A program made the position numbers and the translations under genes. Below, piece after piece: positions 51,181 to 61,207 of a stretch of DNA of 64,000 bases. Below the pieces are notes generated by a model. The model made no database searches, was not told the DNA's origin, and was given only the letters and a program-made list of their open reading frames with translations. How positions within the stretch are numbered: the stretch's first letter is position 1; each line of letters begins with the position of its first letter. Source of the stretch: CAZFGK01 sp964518635 (GTDB lineage: Bacteria; Zixibacteria; MSB-5A5; GN15; FEB-12); the NCBI GenBank assembly GCA_964518635.1, contig CAZFGK010000007.1, positions 1-64,000 on the forward strand. The letters are read 5' to 3'.

Positions 51181-51828
51181 ATGCTCATCGGACTGACCGG
51201 ACAAATTGGGGCGGGTAAGTCGACCGTCGCCGATATTCTGACACGGCTCGGAGCCGTAGTCATTGATGCAGATAGTATCGGAAAAGCCGTAGTCAATTTA
51301 TACCCCCCGCTTCAGGCCAAACTCGCCGTTGAATTTGGGGAGGACATCCTTGAGCGTGGAGGGATGAATCGTCGACGACTCGCCGCACGTGCGTTTCGGG
51401 ATGAGGAATCAAAGGCACGACTTGACAAACTTGTCCACCCCTATCTCCTCCGTGAACTGCGGGGTCGGGTTGCCAGAGCCAAACGATTCGGCGTTCCGGT
51501 CGTGATTGATGCTGCCCTTCTCCTGCAATGGAAGCTTGATCGGGAGTGCCAGATTGTCATCGGACTCTTTGCGCGGGAATCTGTTCGAGTGAAGCGTCTC
51601 CTGGACCGCGGACTTGTTCGTCAGGATATCGCCGCAAGAATGAAATTGCAAAGTTCGGCTGCTGAGATTCGGGCTGTAGCAGACTATCTGATCACCAATA
51701 ATGGCAGTACCAAGGCCCTTGAATCCCGCGTTCGGAAAGTCTGGGAGGATATTTTCGCTCGGATAGACGCGACGGTTCAAAATCGAGTTGAGAAACCGAA
51801 GAAAAAGAAGCAAATTCGTCGCAAGTAA
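51181..51828 (+). CDS. coaE: dephospho-CoA kinase
   Basis: 215 residues. The P-loop GQIGAGKST at 7-15 and the CoaE block VIDADSIGKAVV are clear, as is LDKLVHPYLLRELRGRV. Catalyses the last step of coenzyme A synthesis. A lysine-rich tail (KPKKKKQIRRK) extends the C-terminus beyond the usual end near 200. The ATG has a weak GGAAG upstream. Divergent from the zinc-ribbon gene. Confidence 0.93.
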   Translation: MLIGLTGQIGAGKSTVADILTRLGAVVIDADSIGKAVVNLYPPLQAKLAVEFGEDILERGGMNRRRLAARAFRDEESKARLDKLVHPYLLRELRGRVARAKRFGVPVVIDAALLLQWKLDRECQIVIGLFARESVRVKRLLDRGLVRQDIAARMKLQSSAAEIRAVADYLITNNGSTKALESRVRKVWEDIFARIDATVQNRVEKPKKKKQIRRK

Positions 51829-51880
51829 GTTTGGCTGTCAGTGAATTGACTTCCGCCTCATTCCTTCTTTCTTTTGCCCC

Positions 51881-53062
51881 ATGCGCTACTCCCACCGAAT
51901 CGATCAGCTTGAATCTGAAGGGGCGTTTGTTCTTCTTGCTCGTGCCAAGCTCCTTGAGGCACAGGGGAAGAATATCATTCATTTGCAAATTGGTGAACCT
52001 GACTTTGATACCCCGTCGAATATCTCACTCGCTGCAATAGATGCACTCAAATCGGGTGAAACCCACTATGCCCCATCGGGTGGTATTCCGGAAGCCCGCG
52101 CGGCAGTAGCCAAGTACATGTCTCTCACTCGCGGGATAACTATCTCGCCCGACGAAGTTGTTGTCTATCCGGGCTGTAAACCGGTGATTTTTGCCACGAT
52201 GATGGCCCTGGTTGAACCGGGTGACGAAATTATCATTCCGGATCCCGGCTACCCGACGTATCGATCAGTCGCAAAATTCCTGGACGCGGTACCGGTACCG
52301 GTCCGCTATCATGAACATCTCAATTTTCGCTTTCAGCTTGGTGATGTCGAGAAGGCGATCACGCCCAAAACCAAGGCGATTGTAATTAATTCTCCCGCCA
52401 ATCCGACTGGTGGGGTGCTGACGGTAGATGATCTTGCGGGTGTACTCGCGTTGGCAGAAAAACATGACCTCTGGGTCATCGCCGACGAAATCTATTCACG
52501 GATAGTCTATGACGAGCCATTCCATTCGATTGGATCTCTCCCCGGTGCCCTTGATCGTTGTGTGTTGATTGATGGGGCTTCCAAGACCTTTGCCATGACG
52601 GGTTGGCGGCTCGGATTCGGGGCGATGCCCAAGAAACTTGCAGATTATCTCTTCACTTTTGCGATCAATAATTTCTCTTCGACCTGCACCTTCGCACAGT
52701 ATGGACTTATTGAGGCACTCCAGGGGACGCAGGAGCCGGTTGAGGCGATGCTGCGGGAGTTTCGTCAGCGACGAGATGTCATGGTTGCCGAAGTGAATAA
52801 AATTCCCGGGATGCACTGCCTTACACCGGAGGGGGCATTTTATGTCTTCGCAAACATTCAGAAGACTGGCTTGACTGGCAAACAGTTCAGCGATCTAATG
52901 CTCAATGAAGCCGGTGTTGCCTGCCTGCATGGTTCCGCTTTTGGCGCAGGAGGAGAGGGGTATGTTCGCTTCTCATACGCCAATTCAATTGAGAATATTC
53001 AGGAGGCGATGAGTCGAATTCGGGGAGTCCTTTCCCGCCGACTGGTGAAAACACCGGCCTGA
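51881..53062 (+). CDS. PLP-dependent aminotransferase, class I/II
   Basis: 393 residues. PLP-site residues visible: Asn174 in NSPANPTGG, Asp202 and Tyr205 in ADEIYSRIVYD, Lys235 in GASKTFAMTGWRLGF and Arg243 in the same block; the C-terminal Arg that binds a substrate carboxylate is in VRFSYANS. Aspartate or aromatic/branched-chain aminotransferase-like fold I; the amino-acid substrate cannot be decided. No Shine-Dalgarno precedes the ATG; a TTGACT at 51846 with a poor -10 is the only promoter hint. Followed by a murein-peptide gene cluster. Confidence 0.92.
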   Translation: MRYSHRIDQLESEGAFVLLARAKLLEAQGKNIIHLQIGEPDFDTPSNISLAAIDALKSGETHYAPSGGIPEARAAVAKYMSLTRGITISPDEVVVYPGCKPVIFATMMALVEPGDEIIIPDPGYPTYRSVAKFLDAVPVPVRYHEHLNFRFQLGDVEKAITPKTKAIVINSPANPTGGVLTVDDLAGVLALAEKHDLWVIADEIYSRIVYDEPFHSIGSLPGALDRCVLIDGASKTFAMTGWRLGFGAMPKKLADYLFTFAINNFSSTCTFAQYGLIEALQGTQEPVEAMLREFRQRRDVMVAEVNKIPGMHCLTPEGAFYVFANIQKTGLTGKQFSDLMLNEAGVACLHGSAFGAGGEGYVRFSYANSIENIQEAMSRIRGVLSRRLVKTPA

Positions 53063-53138
53063 TCAGAACTTCCCACTTTTTCTTAAGTCCCCGGAATCAC
53101 AAGTTGATTTCAGGCCTTCACCAGCCGATGCTCTAAGA

Positions 53139-53951
53139 ATGGCAGACGATTCCGAGCTTCAGGTTTCCCGGACGCTGGTAGATATCCTCGCTGAGCCCCG
53201 ATTCCATGCCGAGCGAATCTCGCAGGCGTTCTGGGGGGAGCTTCTTTCTCCTCTGGAGGAGAAAAATGAATTCGTTAAAGTGCGTCGACTTCGTGATCAG
53301 TACGAGGGCTGGATCGACAGACGGTATCTCAACGGGAAGTTTTCAACCAAGGGGAAACTTCATAGAGTTGTCGTCGCTGATACAGAGGTGAAAACGCAAC
53401 TCACGAAGCAGCTACTTCCCCCCTATCAACTACTGTTTGGGACTGAGATTTCCGTGTCAAAACTTATGGGACAGGCGGTTGAGTTTTCAGTTGATGCAAA
53501 ATATCGTGGATCGATAAAGCAACGCGCTCTTGTTCCGGTAGGAAAACCAGACGCGTCGACCGCATGGAAATCGATTTTGAAGCATTCCCGATTTTTTCTT
53601 GGTGCCCCCTATCTCTGGGGTGGAATCTCCCATCTCGGTTGTGATTGTTCTGGGCTTGTTCAAACGCTTTACGGGCAGGTTGGGATCTCACTGCCGCGTG
53701 ACACGAAAGATCAGCGAAAAACTGGCATGAGTGTAAAAAGAGCTGACATGCAGCCCGGCGACCTGATCTTTTCCCCCGGACATGTGGTTATTCTCTTGGA
53801 GAAAGGGAAAATACTGCACAGTTCCCGATCCTACGGCGGAGTGGCGATCCAGAGTCTTGACCCGAAGGACGATAGTTACAGGAAAGATCTTGACGAACAG
53901 TTCGAAGAAGCCAGGCGTGTACTACCTCAGAGGAATAGAAAAGCGAAATGA
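53139..53951 (+). CDS. NlpC/P60 family peptidase (YkfC-like)
   Basis: 270 residues. SH3-like N-terminal region (about 30-130), then a C40 catalytic domain with Cys170 (CDCSGLVQTLYGQ), His215 (SPGHVVILLEKG) and His227. No signal peptide is present, so it is cytoplasmic, as expected for a YkfC-type gamma-D-glutamyl endopeptidase acting on recovered murein peptides. The neighbouring dipeptide epimerase, whose start overlaps its stop (ATGA), supports this. The ribosome site is weak. Confidence 0.9.
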   Translation: MADDSELQVSRTLVDILAEPRFHAERISQAFWGELLSPLEEKNEFVKVRRLRDQYEGWIDRRYLNGKFSTKGKLHRVVVADTEVKTQLTKQLLPPYQLLFGTEISVSKLMGQAVEFSVDAKYRGSIKQRALVPVGKPDASTAWKSILKHSRFFLGAPYLWGGISHLGCDCSGLVQTLYGQVGISLPRDTKDQRKTGMSVKRADMQPGDLIFSPGHVVILLEKGKILHSSRSYGGVAIQSLDPKDDSYRKDLDEQFEEARRVLPQRNRKAK

Positions 53952-54985
53952 CTTACCAGCCAACCTTTGATCTGATCGAAGTTTGCATTCCACTCAAAGA
54001 GAAATTCTCAATCTCGGGTGGATCTGCCGAGACAAAGTCGAACGTCCTGGCGGTCATGGATAATCGATACGTCGGTGAAGCAGCTGCGTCGGTCAAGTAT
54101 GGGCCGGGCGTAGAGGTATTGCTCAGCGAACTGCAACGTGGGATTGAAATGTTGCAGGCATCTCTACCGATTTCAAAAGAGACTCTCACTACAATTCGCG
54201 GCTTCCAGATTCATCCTATCGCACGGGCGGCTCTGACCGGGATGGTACTCAACTATCTCTCGGGTTCGAGCAATCGCTACCCATGGGAAGTGCTCGGACT
54301 GCCTACTCCAGTCGGTATCAGAAGCTCCATGACCGCCGCAATCAATGATGCCAGCTCTGTCATCGAAGCAATTCGCAATAGTCCCCATTCAATCGTAAAG
54401 GTCAAGCTCGGCTCGCCGGATGATCTCCCCGTCATTGAGCAACTTCGACAGCTCAGCGGTCGAGATATTAGGATCGACGCCAACGGTGGCTGGTCGCTCG
54501 AACAGGCCGAAGAGATGATCTACTACCTCATCAAAGCGGGGATTAAAGTCATCGAGCAACCCACAACTCCAGAGAATGTCAAAGAGTGGCCGCATCTGAA
54601 ACAAAAGGACGCGACCCTTGAGCTGGTCATGGATGAGGGTCTTGGGACACTGGAAGACTATGAGGCGGTCAAAGATCAGGTCGACGGCGTCAATATCAAG
54701 ATGGCAAAATCAGGTGGGGTGATGGAGGCGATTGCCATTGCACAGGCAGCGAAACGGGACGGGAAAAAAATCATGCTCGGTTGCATGGTCGAATCATCCT
54801 TCGGAATCGCTCCGGCGGTCTATGTCTCTTCCCTGGCTGACTATTGGGATCTAGATGGTCCGATGCTTCTGGAAGAAGACCTCGCAACTGGTTTGACCTT
54901 TGATCATGAACAGATTCGAGTCGACCGCGAAATAATTGGCGGACCTCGCCTACGTCGCGCTATCATCGAGCGCTATGCATCCTGA
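53948..54985 (+). CDS. dipeptide epimerase (L-Ala-D/L-Glu epimerase type, enolase superfamily)
   Basis: 345 residues. The general bases Lys153 (KVKLG) and Lys254 (KMAKSGG) and metal ligands Asp177 (IDANGGW), Glu203 (IEQP) and Asp229 (MDEG) are all present, as is GCMVESSFGIAPA near the end. YkfB/YcjG-type enzymes convert L-Ala-D-Glu from murein into L-Ala-L-Glu. Encoded between the NlpC/P60 peptidase and an amidase, which suggests murein-peptide recycling. Both ends overlap neighbours. Confidence 0.92.
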   Translation: MTYQPTFDLIEVCIPLKEKFSISGGSAETKSNVLAVMDNRYVGEAAASVKYGPGVEVLLSELQRGIEMLQASLPISKETLTTIRGFQIHPIARAALTGMVLNYLSGSSNRYPWEVLGLPTPVGIRSSMTAAINDASSVIEAIRNSPHSIVKVKLGSPDDLPVIEQLRQLSGRDIRIDANGGWSLEQAEEMIYYLIKAGIKVIEQPTTPENVKEWPHLKQKDATLELVMDEGLGTLEDYEAVKDQVDGVNIKMAKSGGVMEAIAIAQAAKRDGKKIMLGCMVESSFGIAPAVYVSSLADYWDLDGPMLLEEDLATGLTFDHEQIRVDREIIGGPRLRRAIIERYAS

Positions 54986-56942
54986 TCGCCGCCAAGCTAC
55001 TGCTCTATCTTCGTCTCAGGTACGACTACTTTTCTGGCTTGCCGTTATTCTGGCGGCCTCGCTGATCTTCTTTCCACAAACAACTCAGGCGCAACCTGCG
55101 AAGATTACGATCATCTACCCTAAACCCGATCATCAGATGATCGCGCTTGATTCGACTTTCATCCTCGGCAATGTCCAATCAAGTGCTCGTCGCATTGCAG
55201 ACCTTCGCCTGACCATCAATGACGCCGAGACAGAGATTCATCAGGATGGTGGCTGGCTCGGCTGGGTTGCGGTCGAAAGTGGAAGATTCCCTTTCGTAGT
55301 CAAAATCTATGAACGAAAGAGCAGAAGATTACTTGCTGTCGATAGTGTTGTTGTCACTGTCGCTCAAAGCCTCAGGGCAATTCCGAATGACTCATTCGTC
55401 ATTGTTGGTGATTATCTCCCTCCTCGCGGAGATCTCGTGCTCTTGACCGGAGATCAACAGCGCATTGCAATGCGAGGTACACCGGGGGGAATTGCCTGGG
55501 CGAAAATCGCAGGAGTCAGCGATAGTCTGCCGCTGTATGAACGTGCCTCTCCGGGGCAGGCATACTGGGGGTCGAGTGTGTTTGGGAGTACGACGGACAC
55601 ATCCTCCATGGCACTCAGCGAAGGTGTGTATACCAATATTCTCACTATCCAGAGCCAGATGCGCGCTGATAGTATTCCGATTGAATATTTCCTGAAGTTA
55701 AAATCACAAGCCCAGGCAGATTCTTCTTCTGATCGCAGGCGATCTTCGCAGCCAAGTCGTTTGCCTGTCGATTCTGTTGTAACGCTCACTTCTAAGTCGA
55801 ACTACAGGATCACAATCAATCCTCCACACTATCCGATGACCGTCATCTTCGCCGACACCACACAGACCATTCGCCATCTTCCCCAGTCCGGGTATTTTTC
55901 CATCTATCAGCCGATGGGAGTCGTGGCGACTTCTGTCGGTGCCGAAGGAATCTGGCAGAAGTTGAAACTTTCGCCCACTCAATATGCGTGGGCATCGGGT
56001 GCATCACTTGATACCCTCCCCTTTCGCACCCCCATTCCGCTCTCACAGCCGACGACACTGAGAACATTCAATCATCAGGATAGTGTAAGTATCGAATGTA
56101 TATTATCGGCAAGACATCCGTTCCGTGTGACCGAATCAGAAGAGAATGAACTGGTCATTGATCTTTTTGGCGTGACGAGCAATGTCGATTGGACCCGTTA
56201 TGATTTTTCAGATGCAACTATCGAAGCAATTCAATGGACACAAAAAGAACCAGAGCATTTTTCCTTTCGAGTTCGCACCAAAAAGCCAATCTGGGGATAT
56301 GATGCCTATTACCGAGGAACAACTTTTGTGTTGGTCCTTCATGCCCCTCCTAAAGATCTGGCGCACCTGAAAGGGAAACGTATTGTCGTCGATCCCGGAC
56401 ACAGTGCAGATCCGGGTTCGATCGGACCAACAGGACTGACTGAAAAAGAGGCGAATCTTCTGATTGCACTCGAATTCGCGAAAGAGCTTCGAGCCGCCGG
56501 TGCCGAAGTGATCATGACCCGCGATGATACCAGCAACGTCCCACTCAATAGTCGACCGTTGATTGCAAAAAAGGCGGATGCAGACCTGTTTGTCTCGATT
56601 CACAATAATGCTCTTCCCGATGGAGTAAATCCGAGAGAACATAATGGTGTGGCGACATTTTTCTACCAGCCACACTCAATGAATCTGGCGCGCGCAATTC
56701 AATCTGAACTGCTCAGCGCTACCGGATCAAGAGATTACGGCCTGTACAATGGGAATTTTGCGGTAGTACGGCCAACCAGTTATCCTGCAGTATTGGTTGA
56801 ATGCGCGTTCATGATCTTGCCTGAGGATGAAGCAAAGCTCAAAACTCCTGAGTTTCGAGTCGCGGTATCGAAAGCAATAACCAACGGTATCCGGAGATTC
56901 CTGAAAGATGCCGCGAAAAGGTACAGCTCAGAGTCTGATTAG
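54975..56942 (+). CDS. AMIN-domain N-acetylmuramoyl-L-alanine amidase (Amidase_3)
   Basis: 655 residues from the ATG at 54975, which overlaps the epimerase stop. A signal peptide (FWLAVILAASLIFFPQTTQAQ) is followed by a long region with Ig-like and beta-rich stretches, an AMIN-like segment (about 380-460) and a C-terminal Amidase_3 domain (about 470-650). Zinc ligands: His in VDPGHSADPG, Glu in LTEKEANLLI and His in SIHNNALP; catalytic Glu in VECAFMI. It cleaves murein between MurNAc and L-Ala. It meets polA head-on, with 7 bases between the stops. Confidence 0.93.
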   Translation: MHPDRRQATALSSSQVRLLFWLAVILAASLIFFPQTTQAQPAKITIIYPKPDHQMIALDSTFILGNVQSSARRIADLRLTINDAETEIHQDGGWLGWVAVESGRFPFVVKIYERKSRRLLAVDSVVVTVAQSLRAIPNDSFVIVGDYLPPRGDLVLLTGDQQRIAMRGTPGGIAWAKIAGVSDSLPLYERASPGQAYWGSSVFGSTTDTSSMALSEGVYTNILTIQSQMRADSIPIEYFLKLKSQAQADSSSDRRRSSQPSRLPVDSVVTLTSKSNYRITINPPHYPMTVIFADTTQTIRHLPQSGYFSIYQPMGVVATSVGAEGIWQKLKLSPTQYAWASGASLDTLPFRTPIPLSQPTTLRTFNHQDSVSIECILSARHPFRVTESEENELVIDLFGVTSNVDWTRYDFSDATIEAIQWTQKEPEHFSFRVRTKKPIWGYDAYYRGTTFVLVLHAPPKDLAHLKGKRIVVDPGHSADPGSIGPTGLTEKEANLLIALEFAKELRAAGAEVIMTRDDTSNVPLNSRPLIAKKADADLFVSIHNNALPDGVNPREHNGVATFFYQPHSMNLARAIQSELLSATGSRDYGLYNGNFAVVRPTSYPAVLVECAFMILPEDEAKLKTPEFRVAVSKAITNGIRRFLKDAAKRYSSESD

Positions 56943-56949
56943 ACTCATT

Positions 56950-59715
56950 CTACTTTGCCTCGAGCCAATTCTCCCCTACTCCGATATCAGCTACCAGCGG
57001 CACCGCAAGTCGGGTAGCCCCTTCCATTTCGGCACGGACAATCTCACGCACTTTCTCAAGCTCTGATTTGTGGACATCGAAGACAAGTTCGTCATGCACC
57101 TGTAAGACCATTTTCGATTCAAATCCTGTCAGACGCTTCTGAATACTGATCATCGCAAGTTTGATTATATCCGCCGCCGTCCCCTGTATCGGAGTATTGA
57201 TGGCTGTTCGCTCGGCAAACTGACGGACGGCTGGAATCTTTGCGTGCATCTCAGGAAGAGCGCGCCGACGATTGAACAACGTGGTTACAAATCCTTTATC
57301 CCGCGCAAACTGACGAGTCTCTTCCATATAGTTTCTGATTCCCGGATAGCGAGAGAAATAGGTCTCAATGAACTGCTTTGATTGCTCGACCGTCATCTCG
57401 GTCTGCTGAGAGAGCCCAAACGCAGTGACGCCGTAGATAATCGCAAAATTGGCGGTCTTAGCGACGCGTCGTTGATCTTTCGTAACCGTGGTGACATCGA
57501 CGCCAAATACTTCTGCCGCGGTACGAGCATGAATATCCTGTCCCTGATGAAAGGCCTCGATCAAAGCGGCATCCTTGGCATAATGCGCAAGTATGCGTAA
57601 CTCGATCTGGGAGTAATCAGCCGCCAGGATGAGATAGTCTTCGCGTCGCGGAATGAACGCCTTGCGAATTTCTCGACCCTCTTCAGTTCGAATCGGAATA
57701 TTCTGAAGATTCGGATCTGACGAAGCAAGCCGCCCCGTCGCCGCAACCGCCTGATTGAATGTCGTATGTACACGACCGGTATTCGGATTGATCAGAAGCG
57801 GAATAGCATCGACATACGTACTGCGCAGCTTCGTATACTGACGATACTCAAGAATCAGTTTTGGAAACGGATGCAACAGAGCCAGTTCTTCCAGAACTCC
57901 CACATCGGTCGAAAAACCGGTCTTCTTTGCGGTCTTTCCTTTTGTCGGCAGGGCCATTTTCTCAAACAGGATGTGCGACAACTGCTGCGTCGAATTGATA
58001 TTGAACTTCATCCCGGCCATCTCGTAAATACGCTCTTCGAGAGAGGTTATCTTAATACCCATCTGTTCTGACAACTGCTTTAAGAAGGGGATATCAATCC
58101 GAACCCCAGCCTCCTCCATTTCGAAGAGAACTTTTACCAATGGCAATTCGATATTGTAGTAGAGATGTTGCATATCCCCATCATGCACCAGCGGCGCAAG
58201 CGCGCCGCGTAGGCGATAGGTGTAGTCGGCGTCTTCCGCCGCGTAGAAGGTGGCTTGTTCAACCGGTACGTCGGCGAAACTCTTCTGCGAACGACCGCTT
58301 CCAATCAGGTCATTGATGGGTTGCATCTTGTAGTCGAAATGTTTGAGAGCAAGATTATCAAGAGAGTGCTGCCTGCTGGAAGGATCGATTACATAGCTCG
58401 CAAGCATGCTATCAAAGCCGACCGGATCGACCTCAAGTCCGACATGACGGAAAATATGCAGGTCGTACTTGATATTCTGACCGAACTTCTGCACCGAAGG
58501 ACTGGAAAGAAGCCGCGCAAGCTCGCGAAGACCCTCGTCTCGCGGAATATTTGGAGTGGCTGCATCTGTATGACCGAATGGGATGTACCAACTCTCCCCC
58601 GACTTACCACAGAGAGAAACACCGACGAGTCCCGCCTGCAATGAATCGAGCCCCGTCGTTTCGGTGTCGATGGCGACTTCACTCAGAGTGAGGAGTGAAT
58701 CAATCAGCACGCGAAGATCTTCGATTGTCGAAATGAGGCGATAATTGACCTTTGCTGATGGGGCGACAGATGCTGTTAGATCAAATGGCCCCTGCGCAGA
58801 GGCCGAGACAGATGCAACAGTTGCGGAGGCGGAATCTGGAGGGACCAGTTCTTTTATGAGTGACTTGAATTCCATTTCGAAGAAAAGCCGTTTCGCCTCT
58901 TCGTAATGAATCGGTTTTGCGCGCAGTTCTTCATCTGAAATCTCAATAGGAACATCAAGGTGAATAGTCACCAGCTCTTTTGACAAATAGGCCGACTCTT
59001 TATTCGCGGCTAGTTTCTCTCGTGTCCCCTTTGCAGAAATCTTCTCGATATTCTCATAAACCGCATCGAGTGTTCCGAATTGCTCAATGAGTGCGTCCGC
59101 AGTTTTAGGTCCGATACCGGGGACACCGGGGACATTATCTGAACTATCCCCCATGAGGGCGAGTTTGTCGATCACCTGCTCCGGGTAGACACCGAATCTG
59201 GTTTTGACTTCATTGCGACCGCATCGCTCCGGCTCTTCTGCGACTTTCTTCGGGATGTAGATAAAAACCCGATCGGTCACGAGCTGGAAGTAGTCTTTGT
59301 CGCCGGTCACACACCAGACCGTATACCCAGCCGCCGCTTTCTTACGCGCGATTGTTCCGATAATATCATCCGCTTCGAATCCCGGAAGCTCAAGAGTGGG
59401 AACATTCAATGCTTTTGCTGCTTCACGAATCCGTGGGAGTTGATCGACTAGTTCTTGAGGCATTTTTGCGCGGGTCGATTTGTATTCACTATATCGTTCG
59501 TGACGAAAAGTCGGGAATTTGGTGTCGAATACCACCACGATCTCATCCGGCTTTTCTTCACGAATGACTTTCAGGAGAGAATTTATGAATCCAAACGAGG
59601 CAGAAGTGTTCTCCCCCTTTGAGTTGATCAGAGGATTTCTGGCAAAGGCAAAGTAGGCCCGGTAGATCATCGCCGAGCCATCGATCAGATAGATACGTCT
59701 TGATTCTGATGTCAT
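56950..59715 (-). CDS. polA: DNA polymerase I
   Basis: 921 residues. 5'-nuclease domain (about 1-290; ELPGFEADDIIGTIARKKA and GDSSDNVPGVPGIGPKTA). The 3'-5' proofreading domain (about 325-510) has its DxE pair (VAIDTETTGL), NIKYDLHI and YAAEDADYTYRL intact. The polymerase domain has LAADYSQIELRILAHYAKD and LQVHDELVFDV. All three activities are expected. The start at 59715 has no strong ribosome site; nadD ends 33 bases upstream. Confidence 0.97.
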   Translation of the reverse strand: MTSESRRIYLIDGSAMIYRAYFAFARNPLINSKGENTSASFGFINSLLKVIREEKPDEIVVVFDTKFPTFRHERYSEYKSTRAKMPQELVDQLPRIREAAKALNVPTLELPGFEADDIIGTIARKKAAAGYTVWCVTGDKDYFQLVTDRVFIYIPKKVAEEPERCGRNEVKTRFGVYPEQVIDKLALMGDSSDNVPGVPGIGPKTADALIEQFGTLDAVYENIEKISAKGTREKLAANKESAYLSKELVTIHLDVPIEISDEELRAKPIHYEEAKRLFFEMEFKSLIKELVPPDSASATVASVSASAQGPFDLTASVAPSAKVNYRLISTIEDLRVLIDSLLTLSEVAIDTETTGLDSLQAGLVGVSLCGKSGESWYIPFGHTDAATPNIPRDEGLRELARLLSSPSVQKFGQNIKYDLHIFRHVGLEVDPVGFDSMLASYVIDPSSRQHSLDNLALKHFDYKMQPINDLIGSGRSQKSFADVPVEQATFYAAEDADYTYRLRGALAPLVHDGDMQHLYYNIELPLVKVLFEMEEAGVRIDIPFLKQLSEQMGIKITSLEERIYEMAGMKFNINSTQQLSHILFEKMALPTKGKTAKKTGFSTDVGVLEELALLHPFPKLILEYRQYTKLRSTYVDAIPLLINPNTGRVHTTFNQAVAATGRLASSDPNLQNIPIRTEEGREIRKAFIPRREDYLILAADYSQIELRILAHYAKDAALIEAFHQGQDIHARTAAEVFGVDVTTVTKDQRRVAKTANFAIIYGVTAFGLSQQTEMTVEQSKQFIETYFSRYPGIRNYMEETRQFARDKGFVTTLFNRRRALPEMHAKIPAVRQFAERTAINTPIQGTAADIIKLAMISIQKRLTGFESKMVLQVHDELVFDVHKSELEKVREIVRAEMEGATRLAVPLVADIGVGENWLEAK

Positions 59716-59748
59716 CTGCGCGGGATACTTGGAGCCGGTTTTGGGGTC

Positions 59749-60363
59749 TTAACGATAGAGGCCATGGGCGAATATATACTGCGCTACAGAATTCGGAACA
59801 AGCGATGCCAGTTCACTTTCCAAGACCCCTTGTTTGACCATCGCACGGATACGAGATGCCGAAATATCAAGGAGCGAGGTGTCGTAGATTTCGACTGTCG
59901 CTTCAAATGGGAGCTCCACCTCTTCTGCACTCTCTCCCGGCCGTTGACCAACACAGAATGTTACTTCCCTGGCGAGTTGAGCTGGTTCATGCCACTGCGG
60001 AAGATCACGGTACTGATCGGCACCAAGACAGAGGCAGTATTCATCTGCAGAAAAGTTCTTTTTGATCATCGTAACCAGATCAAGAGAGTAGCCGATTCCG
60101 GGGAGAGATTGCTCAATGTTAGTCACCGTGCAGCAGACAAAGTCTTCGAATGCTAGTTCTGCCATTTGAAATCGGTCATCGAATGATGCGACAAATCCTG
60201 ATGGCTTGTGTGGTGGACGTACGGTGGGAATGACGAGGAGATGATCGAGATGGGCAAGTTGCTGAAGTTCACTCGCAATGAGAAGATGCCCCCGATGTAC
60301 TGGATCGAATCCCCCGCCAAAAATGCCGAGACGGCGAGAGTGTTTGGGGTTACTCTCCGCCAC
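59749..60363 (-). CDS. nadD: nicotinate-nucleotide adenylyltransferase
   Basis: 204 residues, starting with GTG at 60363 inside the tail of bamD. The nucleotidyl-transfer motif is GGGFDPVHRGHLLIA (His23, His26), with GADQYRDLPQW and the ISASRIRAMVKQG motif near the C-terminus. It makes nicotinic acid adenine dinucleotide for NAD synthesis. Confidence 0.95.
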   Translation of the reverse strand: MAESNPKHSRRLGIFGGGFDPVHRGHLLIASELQQLAHLDHLLVIPTVRPPHKPSGFVASFDDRFQMAELAFEDFVCCTVTNIEQSLPGIGYSLDLVTMIKKNFSADEYCLCLGADQYRDLPQWHEPAQLAREVTFCVGQRPGESAEEVELPFEATVEIYDTSLLDISASRIRAMVKQGVLESELASLVPNSVAQYIFAHGLYR

Positions 60364-61207
60364 GAATCACTGATGAGTCGGCAGCTAAGTTCGCCTGAGT
60401 CTTTGTACTGTCGCTGGCCACGGGAGCTTTTGCGAGTCGTTTCTGCGCCTGTATTTTTCTCGACGCAGTTCGTGTCATAAGTTCGTGCTCTGGAAAGGCG
60501 GTTGCGAAGTTGCCGTATTGTTCAATCGCTTTCTCATACTTCCCCCGTGCATACGACACCTCTGCCAATTGAAAGAGTGCCTTCGGTGCGTAGCTGGTAC
60601 TAGTGAAGTCATCAATCACCTGCTGTAAATATTGCTGAGAAGCATCATATGCGTGTATGCGGTAATAGACCATACCACTTGAGAAAACACGTGCAGCAAG
60701 TCGCTCCTGTCCACGATTCAGATAGGCCTTTGCTTCCGGTAAATAGGGGGATTCAGGATTGTCAGTAATGAATTCCCCGAGCTGCTTTACAGAAGTCTTC
60801 AAGTCGGTCTGATCGAGACTCGGACTCTTGGGGGAGCCCTCAAACAGTGACGCCGCCCGCATGAATTGACAGACCTCCGCAAGAGGGGAGCTTGGATAGC
60901 TTACCAGCAAGCGATCGAATTCTACCTGTGCGAGTGCGTGATTTTTGTCATTAAAATAGGAAAGTGCCAGATAGTACTGGGCTGAATCGACACGTGCATC
61001 CCCCGGATAGTTGTAGACAACTCCCTGAAATTCAGTAACTGCGTTGAGGTATTTTTTACGATTGAAAAAGTCTACACCCTGTTGGTAGTACTCGTCCGAG
61101 GATTTAATCGTGATAATCTTTTTCGCGCCGCCGCATCCGGTAAGCACAATGCTCGAAAGGATGAAACAGGAAAAAACCGATAAACTGACTCGAAGTGGTG
61201 TCTTCAC
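60350..61207 (-). CDS. bamD: outer membrane assembly lipoprotein BamD
   Basis: 285 residues, GTG start at 61207 overlapping the transglycosylase stop (GTGA). The lipobox is VLTGC with Cys25. Five TPR-like repeats follow, beginning DEYYQQGVDFFNRKKYLNAVTEFQ-type. BamD is an essential lipoprotein of the BAM complex that inserts beta-barrel proteins, marking this as a diderm. The C-terminal ~35 residues are a polar extension. Confidence 0.92.
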   Translation of the reverse strand: MKTPLRVSLSVFSCFILSSIVLTGCGGAKKIITIKSSDEYYQQGVDFFNRKKYLNAVTEFQGVVYNYPGDARVDSAQYYLALSYFNDKNHALAQVEFDRLLVSYPSSPLAEVCQFMRAASLFEGSPKSPSLDQTDLKTSVKQLGEFITDNPESPYLPEAKAYLNRGQERLAARVFSSGMVYYRIHAYDASQQYLQQVIDDFTSTSYAPKALFQLAEVSYARGKYEKAIEQYGNFATAFPEHELMTRTASRKIQAQKRLAKAPVASDSTKTQANLAADSSVIRGGE

